A DNA stretch of 64,000 bases from Impatiens glandulifera. Taxonomy: Eukaryota; Streptophyta; Magnoliopsida; Ericales; Balsaminaceae. Below the pieces are notes generated by a model. It was not told the DNA's origin, searched no databases, and saw only the letters and a program-made list of their open reading frames with translations. The position numbers were made by a program, and so were the translations under genes. Shown here piece after piece: positions 19,652 to 30,523 of this stretch. The first letter of the stretch is position 1; each line of letters starts with the position of its first letter. Location of the stretch: contig NC_061869.1 of assembly GCF_907164915.1 (NCBI RefSeq), positions 43,707,771 through 43,771,770 of the forward strand. The letters are read 5' to 3'.

Positions 19652-22600
19652 TCCTATCAAAAGAAAAGAGGTTCGAAGGATTATTGAGGAGCAAAAACTT
19701 GTTGTTTTTGGCATTCTTGAAACCAAGGTGAATGAATGCAATGTGGATCGCATAAAGTGCCTTTGTATGGACAACAATTGGCATTTGTTTCACAATTCTT
19801 ACAACAGAACTTGCAGAATCTGGGTTGCTTGGAACACTGATGTGGCTGATGTCAAGATGATCTACTCTCCTGATCAGGTCATCATGGTTGAAGTCAAGGG
19901 CAAGATTGATGATAATCGATTTCGGCTGGCTATTGTTTATGGTTGTAACTCGGGATCGGATAAAAGGATTTTGTAGAATTGTTTAAAAGCTAAGATTGAT
20001 GATGGGGACACTTGTGCTATTTTAGGGGACTTCAATGTTACTAGATTTGAGAATGAGAGAAGCCCTAAATCTGATATCACTCAAGATATGATCGACTTTA
20101 ATGAGTGCATTCATGATATTGGGTGTATTGAGCCGACTAACTCCGACAACCTGTTTACTTAGTCTTCTATGAGGGGTGATGAGCAAATCAGAAGAAACAG
20201 GATTGACATAGGTCTTATTAACTCGACTTGGGCTGCTAAATATCCTAGAAGCCATGTCCATATTCTTAACCCGAGTAATTCTAATCATTGTCCTCTTAAG
20301 CTTTATTGGGAAAATGATAGGAAAGTGAAACGTCCGTTCAAAATTTTTAATTTTTGGATGGAACATGATAAGTTTAAGGACATTCTCAATGAGGTTTGGA
20401 GCACTCATGTGTATGGCTCCATGATGTTTTGTGTATCGGAGAAATTGAGGCTTCTTAAAAATCAACTTACTAAGTTTGACCGAAGGAAATTCAACAATAT
20501 ATCTAAAAGGGTCATGGCTGCGAGAGATGATCTTAAGAAGATTCAATCCCGATTTCTTTGTGATGTTATTGATGATATTCTGAGAGAAGAGGAAAAATCT
20601 TCCCTTGCCACTTTTAGAGAGGTTAGTTCTATGGAGGAGAGTTTGGCAAGGCAAAAGTCGAGACAAAACTAGATTTCTCTTGGGGACAAGAATACAACTT
20701 TCTTCTACCGGAAATGTTCATCTAGAAATCTTCGGAATAATGTCCAAAGGCTCAAGAATGATAAGGGGGATTTTGTGCACGGACAAGACCAAATTCAAGA
20801 CTTGGTTGTCCAATTCTATCGTGGTCTCATGTGCACTAAAACTGGGCAGCAACTTAGTCAGCTTAATACACTTTATCAGATTGTTGATAAGAGAATTACA
20901 TCTGAGGATAGTTGTGACCTTGTTAGGGTTGTTTTGAGGGAGGAGGTTAGAAAGGCTATGGCTAGCATCAACGGCAATAAGAGCCCCGGGCCTGGCGGTT
21001 TCAATGCAGAGTTCTTTAAAGCCAATTGGGATATTGTGGATAATGACATTACAGAGGGTTGCTTGAATTCTTTAGAAATAGGAAAATGCTAACCCAATGG
21101 AATGTCACTATGCTTAATCTAATTCCCAAAAATTTCGTGCCTGAAAAAATACAAGATTTTCGACCCTTTTCTTGCTGTAATGTTGTGTATAAAATCATTT
21201 CTAAAATTCTTGCTAAATGCTTTCAAAGAGTTATTTCCTAGATAGTGAGTCTAGGGCAATCTTCTTTTATACTCGGTAGGTCTATATCGCATAACATCAT
21301 TCTAATGTAGAATATTCTAAAGGTTATGGGAAAAGGAAGATCTCTCATCGGGTTGCGTTTAAAATCGACATTCGTAAGGCTTTTGATTCCGTTAAATGGG
21401 GAACTATACATGGTTTTCTTGTCGTTGCTAGTTTTCCTAGAATCTTTATTGAATGGATTATGTAATGTGTCTCTACCTCCCGTTTTGTAGTTTGTGTTAA
21501 TGGTGTTCATGGGGTTATTTCAAGGGCGAAAATGGTGTGAGACAGAGCGATCCTCTCTCTTCTTACATCTTCGTATTGATCGTGGAGGTCTTTGAGAGTG
21601 TCTTAACGACATTCTGAAAGAATCGCCATTACACTTTCCACCCTTTCTGCGAGGAAGAGAAGATCACTCATTTATTTTTTTGCAGACAACTTGTTCTTAC
21701 TTGCTCATGCCGATGTTGAAACCATTAAAACTATAAAAGACGCGCGTAACTTCTTTTCTGATGTTACAGGTTTATCGATTAATGTAGATAAAAGTGCAGC
21801 GTTCTATGGCGGTGTTGATGATGAGACAAATGCAAGGATTTAAAACATCATGGGCACCCCCGAGGGTTTGTTCCCGGTCCGGTACTTGGGGATTCCGCTC
21901 ACGGCAAGGCAGATTCATGTAGTACATTGCCGGCCACTTATAGAGAAGGTCAAAAACGTGATTATGGATTGGGCAGCAAGAAGTTATCTTATGGGGGAAG
22001 GATTGAATTAGTGAGCAATGTTATAATGGAGCTTATCGGATATTGGTCTCAACAAATTGTTCTTCCTAAAAAGGTGATGCGGGATCTTGATACATTATTA
22101 CGTGACTTTATTTGGGGCAACCACGACCGTGGGGGGAAGAAAGTCAAGTGGACTGACGTGTGTAAGCCTAAGGACGAAGGTGGGGTGGGATTAAAGAATT
22201 GTGTCGAATGGAATCGTACTGTTACTTATAAGCATTTTTTGGCCTTAAAATCTAAGCAGGATTCTTTATGGGTGAAATGGGTGCACTCCCGGTTTATGAA
22301 ACGTGAAATGAGCATATGGACGTGCAAAATTACCGACGACACGGCTTGGTCATTAAAGAAGATATTGAAGCTTAAAAAGAACATTGGTTCGATCTTTGAC
22401 ATCCGAATTGGTGATGGGCATGGCACTCTATTTTGGCACGACCCATGGTTCGAAAATAAACCATTGATTAGTAGAGACGAATTCCGAGGCCTAAGTATCA
22501 GGAGGGATTGTGCGACTGCCACGGTCCATGACATTCATAGCGGGCTTTGGGTTTCGGTTATTACTAGAGTCTTGGAAGGAAAAAAAGCTATTGATCATTT

Positions 22601-23249
22601 GAACGGTCTCAATTTTTGTAATATGGCTGATATGCACTTGTGGAAAGCAGAAGAAAATGGGAAAATTAAGTCAGGTGCGATTTGGAACGTCATTCGGGAA
22701 AGAGGTCAATTAGTGGATTGGGCTTCGTTTGTATGGTCATCTAGAGTTATCCCGAGACACCGGTTTATACTTTGGCTTGTCTTTCGGAGAAGGCTTAACA
22801 CTCGTGATCGCATTCTTGTCTACATGGATATCCCAGATCCTAGTTGTGTTCTATGTGGTTGGTCATTGGAAACTATTGATCATCTCTTTAGGAGCTGCCC
22901 GTTTACTAAATTCATTTGGAATCTATTCTCCTCGGCTATGGGAATTGTGAGGTTGTTAGAGTCTTGGGATGAGATTACTATTGCTGCCCACACCTTCGCC
23001 AAAGGTAATAAATTCCGTGCTAATGTCTTTAAATGCGGTTTTGCAGCCACTGTTTATCATTTGTGGGCTGAGAGAACACTAAGAGTTTTTGGGAGAGTTC
23101 GTCGCGACGTCGGGCATGTATGGGGTGACATCGTGTTTGATTGCGGTGCGCTAATCGGTACGTGGAGGCGGGTTCCCAAAGGTGAGCGTGAATGGACCCT
23201 TTGTCGGGAGTGGAAAATCGATTATGATAAAGTCACGTCTTTTAGCTAG
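19614..23249 (+). pseudogene. LINE ORF2 (endonuclease, reverse transcriptase, zf-RVT)
   Basis: Endonuclease/exonuclease/phosphatase domain: 'MTWNIRGLNDPIKRKE', 'GILETKV', then 'LGDFNVTR' and 'SNHCPL' (normally SDHCP). Reverse transcriptase: 'KSPGPGGFNAEFFK', 'LIPKNFVPEKIQDFRPFSCC' and, near 21680, 'FFADNLFLLAHAD' where FADD is expected, so a catalytic Asp is Asn. A C-terminal zf-RVT block sits at ~22690-22930 (FVWSSRVIPRHRFILWL, then Cys-x2-Cys and His). The last 440 codons (21927-23249) are open; upstream parts have stops at 19974, 20161, 20670, 21090 and others. Non-functional. Confidence 0.85.
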
Positions 23250-23437
23250 TTAGTTCCTTATGATTGATTGTAAGTCATGTGTTTGCTTTGTTTGAATGTT
23301 TGTTTACTTGAACTTTACTTTAACTTTCTAGGTTTGTTAGAAAGTTAAAGGAGACTATGTCCGTTTTTCTTTTCCCGTTTTGGGATTTTAATGAAATGAC
23401 ACTAAGTCGTTTCCCTCCCCCCAAAAAAAGTCTTGAG

Positions 23438-24050
23438 CTCTACAATATTTAACAATATGACACGTATCATTAAATATGAACTTGTATCTTCACTTATTGA
23501 ATTATTGGGTCAATTGCTATAATTAAAGATAAATAGTGAAGGACATGTTGGCTATTTCCTTAGAAGCTATTATTGATCACAAGCTTTAAGCTTAACACCA
23601 GTAAAGAGGTCTAATGTTAGAGTTTCTGAAACATTATAAGCTTGTTTGAGGATTAAAAATAACAAAACTATTTGATAAGTGATTTGTGATAATCAGGTTT
23701 TTGTGTGTCTTGTCCATATGTCCTTTGAATTATAGGTGAAAAGTCAAGACTGTCCTTTAAAGGCATCCTTTAAATTAAGATGGGTATTTTAGATGATGAT
23801 TTGATTTATGAAGTGATTGATGATGTTAAACAAGGCTAAGTATTTCAATTATTTGGGATACCCTAGAAAAATTCAAGAATTTTTGTTTTGAGGTCAACCC
23901 AAGGTTAAGAAAATTAATGTGCACATATTTACTTGTAGTATACTCATGTTTGGTTGTTGTGCTAATCTTCTCCGGTATTATTCAAGGTGCGAGAAAATTT
24001 GCCCTACCCTTCCTTGGTTACAAAAGAAAAAAACAAGTTTACTCATGTTT
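23438..24050. other. Intergenic DNA, nothing recognised
   Basis: AT-rich sequence between the LINE tail and the gene fragment at 24074. Short frames (for example 23800-23830) match nothing I know. Confidence 0.5.
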
Positions 24051-24073
24051 AGTTCTGAAGTTGTAAAGCAACT

Positions 24074-24372
24074 GTTGTATAGGTACAATGAATTTAGTAT
24101 TGATGGTGGCCCTGTAGCTAAGCAATTATCAGTTATTCAGAGACAAATGACTTCCAAATTGGGAAATGTGACATTGAAGATTGATGTGAGTGAGACTTCA
24201 ATGTCTTTTTTCTATTCTTTACCATTCAAAATAAAAATTACTGTTTTGTATTTTCTTTTTTACCAAAAAGTCCCGAACAATTGAGGTTAGCCATTTTGTA
24301 GCTGCTATTGTTCTCAAAGAGCTGGGTGGCTTTCTTTTCGTGTTCAGCAGTCCATTCGATGCTTATCTACTG
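24074..24372 (+). pseudogene. HR-like lesion-inducer family gene fragment (two exons)
   Basis: Exon-like piece 24074-24185 reads 'YNEFSIDGGPVAKQLSVIQ', close to the (F)NEFGVDGGPAAK segment of plant HR-like lesion-inducing proteins (Pfam PF05514). A GTGAGT donor follows at 24186 and an AG acceptor lies at 24284-24285. The next exon (24286-24372) gives 'HFVAAIVLKELGGFLFVFSS' then 'AYLL', the family's hydrophobic segment, and ends at GTAAAG. A further piece near 24475-24530 ('DADYKI') may be the following exon. The rest of the gene is not found and there is no intact start, so it is a relic. Members are small membrane proteins linked to cell death. It is the only candidate host gene in the window. 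Confidence 0.5.
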
Positions 24373-24835
24373 GTAAAGACCGACTATCTCCTTTCCTATT
24401 CATTACCCTATTTGGAATATAGTATTTTGTTACTATTAGAATCCCATAAAATCATCATAGCTTAAGACATTTTCTGCATTATGATCCAACTTATTTTCTA
24501 GATATTGATGCAGATTATAAAATCTAATTTATATAACACTCTTCTCCATTGTGTATATCTTCCCTTTTTAAGGTATGTCGAAATGTCAGAAATTTAGAAT
24601 ATTTGTGATCTTAATTGATATATTTTGTTTAATGATGAATTTATCAAGATTTGTTTCTTGTTTCTTAACAGGAGAAAGAAAGGCCTTTGAAAATTTAAAG
24701 TTTAACTTTACTCTTATAAATTTTGTTAGAGATTCAGGCTTTTTTATAAATTTTTTATTAGAACTTGTAATCAGTTAGTTAATGTTCTTTTTTTAAGTAT
24801 GATTTGATGAAATAATATTATTAAAAGATTATTTA

Positions 24836-24872
<37 letters not shown>

Positions 24873-25014
24873 TAAAATGTCAATTTAAATAATCTCTTAA
24901 ATGTTTATTATAATGATTATTTTTTATTTAAAAAATCTAAAATAAAATAAATTTTGGTGATGCTTAAATTATTGTTATCGGCGCTTAAATAATCATCGCC
25001 TTTTTTAAGTAATT
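24373..25014. repeat. AT-rich DNA with (TTA)n microsatellite
   Basis: A run of about eleven TTA units lies at ~24838-24872 in very AT-rich sequence. No gene is supported beyond the possible exon debris near 24475-24530. Confidence 0.7.
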
Positions 25015-25495
25015 ATTGAGTAATTACAACCATTTTTATAGCGGTTAATATTAATTAATAACAACCATCTTATAAAATAGTTGTTATTTCTTAATAATAA
25101 CGGTTTTCAAAATGGTTGATATTGATTATTAACAATAAATTTAATCACGGTTAATATTGAGTAATGACAACCATATTTATAATTGTTGATATTGTTAAAT
25201 AGTTACTGTTAACAAAACGATTGATATTATTTAATAACAACAGTTTTTAGGACCGTTGATATTAAGTAATAACAACAACCTTTAAAACGGTTGATATTGC
25301 TTAATAATAACCGACCAAAAAACGATTGTTATTGAGTATTTACAACCGCCTCAAAATGGTTGATATTTCATGTTTAAGCATTGCCTACGGAGGCTTTACT
25401 AACGGATGTCAATCGCTTTTTGAGCGGTTACTATTACTCAATACTAACTATTATTGGTTCAATATCAAGGGAAAAAACCATTGATATTGACATTT
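25015..25495. repeat. Palindromic tandem repeats (transposon terminal type)
   Basis: About ten degenerate units of roughly 40 bp, built on AATAACAACC...AAAACGGTTGATATT, each partly self-complementary. Such arrays are common in the subterminal parts of plant CACTA elements. The typical CACTA end was not found, so the class is an inference. The array ends where the Tat/Ogre-type coding sequence begins, suggesting an insertion. Confidence 0.55.
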
Positions 25496-26875
25496 TTTTA
25501 TTAGACATCATCTTTGGAGTGAGCATCAAATTTCCGTCTTGGGACAAACTAGAGATCAAGGATGGAAAAGTCTCGATAAAAGCAGGATCATCCATAATCA
25601 CGATGTCCATCCTGCTCGCTCACTACTTCATCAGGCCAGCAAACGACAATACTTCTTCAAGGATCATCGATGTGGCACAACATTTGCGAAAAGGAAAAAA
25701 AGATCCTTCTGGCATTGTACTGGAAGAAACACTCATGGGTCTGAACAGCTCATATCGATCTCTCACTATGAGCAAGAGGTAGAGGTGGGGAAAATTACCG
25801 ATATTATAGGTATATCGAAAATACCGTATCGTAATATATCGAAACTATCGACTTTTAAGGTATACCAAAAAAAAGGTAAGGTATGATACCAATACCGTAA
25901 TTATTGGTACGATAAATGTATGAAATTTTTAAAATTTTGATATATCGAGATATACCTAAATACCGAAATAGTACTTATAAGTTAATATATATATAAATAT
26001 ATATAATACTTATAAGGAAATAATTAAATAGATTTGAAATTAATTTAATTATAGAAATATAATTTTTGAATAATATCAAAATATAATTATATTGAAATAT
26101 TATTCCATATATGCAATCTCTATCTTACTGATGAGATTAACTTTTTTTAAAATTAATATATTTTTTAGGTATTAAAGGTATAATACCGATACCGTACCGA
26201 AAATAAGGTATACCGAAATTAAGGTAAGGTAAATGTATGAATTTTTTGTATATCGAAACAAGGTATACCGAAATCAAGGTAAGGTAAAGGTATGCATTTT
26301 TTGCATACATAAATTTTAGGTAAGGTGTAAGGTATGGATAAAATATTAAGGTATACCGTAACGACCCACCCTTAGCAAGAGGGGCTCTCTCCTTATCCTC
26401 TACATCTGGTTGCTTGATAAGCTCAAGCGTCTACCGTCAGTTCTACTTGGTAACACCTTATCCCCCTTTGTTCAATACCAAAGGATGAAGGAAGCTCTCC
26501 ATGAAATCTTGATACTGGATGATAATGAAACCAAGGACATCCTTCCCTAGTACCCCATCAAGAAAATGACCTTCATGATGAATGACAAGGCGCTTGTCCT
26601 ACTCCTAGGTTTAGAATGGATCACATACTACTATACCCATGAACTGTTCAAATAGTTTGGACACAACCATGTCGAACCTACTATTGTAACCGACATGCCC
26701 ATAACCCAAAAGCTCCACACAGAGTACCTCGGTTAGTGGCACGATGCCTTTCAGCTCAATATCATGAAAAGACAAAAGAAATACCAGGATCTTATCACCA
26801 ACCAATATGAGAGAGCTCACCAAGCTAAAGTAGAAGATAATGCTGATATTGAACTAGACTATGTTTGGACTTAGG
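25496..26875 (+). pseudogene. N-terminal ORF of Tat/Ogre-type element (split by hAT MITE)
   Basis: Reading frame 25496-25778 ('FGVSIKFPSWDKLEIKDGK', 'LLAHYFIRPANDNTSSR', 'LMGLNSSYRSLTMSK') continues in the same frame after the MITE at 26374 ('GSLLILYIWLLDKLKRLPS', 'KEALHEILILDD') and on to ~26875 with stops at 26548, 26653, 26731 and 26872. Position and style, ahead of a gag on the same strand, match the extra ORF found before gag in Ogre/Tat elements. It vaguely recalls the plant DUF7745 type, but I am not sure of that. Confidence 0.45.
25779..26373. mobile_element. hAT-type MITE
   Basis: About 595 bp bounded by an 8-bp direct repeat AGCAAGAG (25771-25778 and 26374-26381), the target size of hAT elements. 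Ends: TAGAGGTGGGGAAAATTACC on the left and GGTATACCGTAACGACCCACCC on the right, imperfect inverted repeats of the hAT TAG(G/A)GGTGGG type. The inside is full of GGTATACCGAAAT/AAGGTAAGG repeats and has no gene. Removing it restores the host reading frame. Confidence 0.82.
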
Positions 26876-27162
26876 AAATTTTTGCTTTCTTCTGGGACTT
26901 TTTTCCAATTAGTCTCTTTTTTAAAATATCAATAAGAGAGTCTGTCTGTAACAAACACTGAGAGTATATTTATATACAACTCTATGTTTGTCTATCTGAT
27001 CATGAATGAGATCATTGCTTTCCTAAATTAATGTCTCACATTTTGCATTTGTATTGTACTACATCTACAAAGCTTCATCTATCTCTATCTTCTTAACAGT
27101 GTGCCAGTCACTTTTATACAAGTACGACCCCACGAAGAAGAGATCCAATAACTAGACGTTTT
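26876..27162. other. Inter-ORF region of Tat/Ogre-type element
   Basis: No gene seen. It lies between the N-terminal ORF and gag. Confidence 0.4.
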
Positions 27163-27966
27163 GTGTGCCATGCCATGGCCGAAGGAACACTAAAGAATGA
27201 TAAGGATATAGTATCCCCAACTGAGTTTACTGTGATGAAAGCTACTCTTCATCAAGTCACTGAACAATTAGCGATATTAAGGAGGTTGATGACTAAGCCT
27301 GCCATCCCTGTTCCGGAGAAGCCATCCTCGTCAAGACATCCGTCATCGGCTATACCTATTTCCACTCCAATCAGGATTAATCCTCAAGAATCTTCGTGTG
27401 GAAGAAGCCTTTCTCTATGAAGAGCCTCCTGAAGATGATAACAGGTCAGCTAGGACTCAACCAAAAGTTTCTGACAAACCCAACGCCCAAGAAGCGGTAA
27501 ACCCTACAATCATTCCTCCTACGGAATATGAGGTCCAAATGGCTCAATTGAATGCTAACCAGGCCCAAGAGAAGCTTAATCAATTGACCAAAGGCAACTT
27601 GGATGAACACCATGAAAACTTCCAAATGAGCAATGATCTCTTTTGGGATAAAGCTACCTTCTCTGTCAAAGTATGTAGGCAAGACTGACCGTGCCGCTTT
27701 CTTCCAGATATACACCATGGCCATGGCGTCTTTATATTTGGGAGAACCAACAGTCCTCCATCTATTTCCCCAATATTTAGATAGTGCGTCCAGACGTTGG
27801 TATTAACAAACGAAGATAGTTTATCTTCAGACTATCGACGAATTTGCGTCAGCCTTCATAAAATGTTTCAGCATGTATCTTAGCTTAGAATGGCTAGAGA
27901 AGAAGCTCAAGAATGTCAAGTAAGGCGAAAACGAGAAATTCGCGGTCTTTATCGAAAGGTGGAAAG
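27163..27966 (+). pseudogene. Tat/Ogre-type gag, 5' part
   Basis: Starts MAEGTLKNDKD (ATG at 27175). A helical/linker part with 'TVMKATLHQVTEQLAILRRL' leads, after frame slips near 27410 and 27690, into a retrotransposon gag core: 'MASLYLGEPTVLHLFPQYLD', 'ASRRWY', 'QTIDEFASAFIKCFSM', 'ENEKFAVFIERWK'. The frame stops at the solo LTR (27967) and picks up exactly at 30507 and again at 41466. Stops and slips make it dead. Gag forms the particle that packages the RNA. Confidence 0.75.
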
Positions 27967-30501
27967 TGTGATCGATTTTTTAAAGTAAATATTTTGATCG
28001 ACTAGTTTGAAAATTCTGAGACACTCTTTAAAAATTTTTTATTTTTTTAAAGACGTGAGGGGAATTAACTTTAATGTTTAAAAAAATTGAAGTTTTAAAA
28101 ATGAGGCTTTATAGACAACTCCATATCTTACATTCCCGTCGAATCTGGGAGATTTTGAGAATTTTTTAATGGGAAGTATATCATAGGCCTTTTTTACTTT
28201 TTTCAATATTAATTAACCTCACGACTAGAGAGTCGCCACTTAATTTAAAAAATTAGGAAATTAAGAGATGTGAGTTCGGCGTTTGGTTACGTGTGGGAAA
28301 GGGTTTTTTAGATGTTATGTCCCACAACGCCCCTAAAGTCTCTACTAATTAATTTTGGCCTTTTATTAAAATTTCTTCCGCTTTATTTTTAGAAATTTTC
28401 CATTTTAAACATTTAAAGGGTTTCCATGAGATAAACAAAAAAGAAAGAATAAACAAAGACAAAAGAAAAATAAAGCAAATAACTTACACATAAAGTTATC
28501 CTAAAAATCAACACTAGACAAGTTATTAATCAAAAATTAATTGATCTAAGTCTAGATTAATTTTCAAGAACTTTAGTGAATTATTTAAAGTGTCTAAAAT
28601 TTTATTTTATTTTTTTGGGTTTTTATTTAAAAAAATTCAAAAAAGTCCTAAGTCTAAGGAAAATCCTAAGTCTAAGTTTGGGCTAAGTTCAATTTTAGTT
28701 AGGGTTTAATTTTAATTTTTTTCTAACCTAGGATCAATCAATCCACAAACTCTTAACAAAGAAAAATAAAAAAAATGTTAAACAAAAATAAAGCTAAATC
28801 TAAAATGCAGAAATAAAAAAAAACAAATAAAAAAAAAGAAGCTGAAAACTGCAGCAAGCGTCGCCTGGGAAGCGTCAGAAGTCTGATTCAGCAGCAGCTG
28901 CAGAGCAAGCGTCGTCTGGAAAGCGCCAAGACCCTTGAAGAAGTGCAGGAAGGCTGAAGAACAAGCGTCAGGAATACACGCCACTACAACAACAAAGTTC
29001 GCTGCTCCAGATTTTCCAACCTAGACCCTAACTAACTACGACTTTGGTGATCCAAATGGATCCCAGACTAAATAAATAAAAATTAATTATGTTATTAACA
29101 CATTTATAAACAATTATATAAAGTAAAATCATATATCTAACATAAAAATATGAAATAAAAAAAATAAACAAATCAAAGCAAATTGTTTTTTTTTGTCTTA
29201 AGTTTTCTGTGTTTTTATTTAGATTACATATTTACAACAAGTAAAGCAAATTCCTAAACACCTATCAAAATAGAAAGCTTAAAGAAACAATGCATGAAAT
29301 TAAATAAAAGAAGAGCAAACAAAATTCAAATTCAAATTAAAGAAAAAAAAGACAAAAGAGCTTACAATGGGGCTGCTCTTTTGATGTTAAGGGTGGTGTT
29401 TTATCTAAAATGTCCTAAGCAAATCTTGTGACCAACTTAACAAGAGTGGTGTTTGCTTAGGATTTTCAAATAGGCAGCCTAGGAGAACTTGAATATAAAA
29501 AAAAAAGACAAGAGAGAGAAAAATGTGAAGGTTGAAGGTCGAGAGTTCAAGTCCTTTGCAAGGGTGTTAAGAGGGGTATTTATAGGCAAAACTATGAAAC
29601 CCTAGTGCCAAAAGACCCATTTAGCACTATTGGAATGAGATTTCTCTTTTAAACATATACAAATGTTTAATTTTTTTTATCAATCTCCACTTGACATGTT
29701 ACTAAATATCAAGTAATATTCAATAGTATTTAAGCTTTTAATAATAATAATATAATACTTAGTCATTTTAATTTTTAATTAAAAAATTGACCAAGCCTTT
29801 CATGCTTCTCTTCACGGCTGAATTATTCTTCCTTTGCCAAATTCTTTCTTTATTTTAGCAACCTCTTTATTCTTTTTTTTCTTCTTCTTTAACCTAGGGT
29901 TCTTATCACGATTGTGTAGACACCAATATCTTTTTTATTTTTGCACCATTATTCCCTTTACACACCCTTTCATCTTACAAAAAATGATTTTATTAAAAAC
30001 ACAAATAAACAATTTTATTTTTAATTATTCATATTTCTAAGGAACGATTTTAATTAAATAAATAAAATGCTAACTAAGTTATTCAAGAAATCAAATCGCA
30101 AAATCTAATCTAACTAATCTAACAAACTAATCTAACAACTAATCTAATTAAAAGAAAAAAAATATACCTAACGAAATTTTATAAAAAAGCTAATATATAT
30201 TTTGTAAAATATTTTTTTTAATTTTTATTTTTTTATAAATACCCAAGTTAATTAATTAAATAAAACCTTAAATAATCTAAGTATAATAACTTCTCTAAGT
30301 GTTGTAACATAGAAAAATTACTACCTTAACTTTATTAAGAATCCAAAATCAATTATTTTCAAAAACTCAATTGTTCTAAAAATAATCGTCTTTAATATAA
30401 ATCGTGCAATGAGTTCGTGAATGAATTCGAGAAAATTTTATAGACTTAGATTTATGAAAAACATAAACTATAAAATTAGGTGTGAAAAATGAGTGTCTAT
30501 A
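27967..30501. mobile_element. Solo LTR (Ogre/LARD-like), 2.5 kb
   Basis: Bounded by the 5-bp direct repeat GAAAG (27962-27966 and 30502-30506). It begins TGTGATCGATTTTTT and ends AATGAGTGTCTATA, the ending expected (with CA changed to TA) for a plant Ogre/LARD-like LTR. It contains GACTAGAGAGTCGCCACTTAA near 28222, a block I recognise from such LTRs. No gag or pol lies inside. Removing it together with one target copy joins the gag frame exactly, which confirms the borders. Homopolymer-rich tracts fill 28370-30470. Short frames at 28778-28984 and 29834-30040 are low-complexity. Confidence 0.78.
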
Positions 30502-30523
30502 GAAAGCGGTTGCTGAAGAGATT

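Larger units (their letters stand above)
16500..23437 (+). mobile_element. Degenerate L1-type LINE
   Basis: A non-LTR retrotransposon in its normal order: DUF4283/zinc-knuckle ORF1 (16504-17260), a long repeat-bearing linker (17270-19650), endonuclease, reverse transcriptase and zf-RVT (19614-23249), then a short 3' tail ending CCCCCCAAAAAAAG near 23437. Many stops and frameshifts show it is old. No target duplication was identified. Confidence 0.85.

Noticed and set aside
28778..30040. Short frames in the solo LTR
   Set aside because: Homopolymer-driven (Phe-rich), no domain; the region is non-coding LTR.
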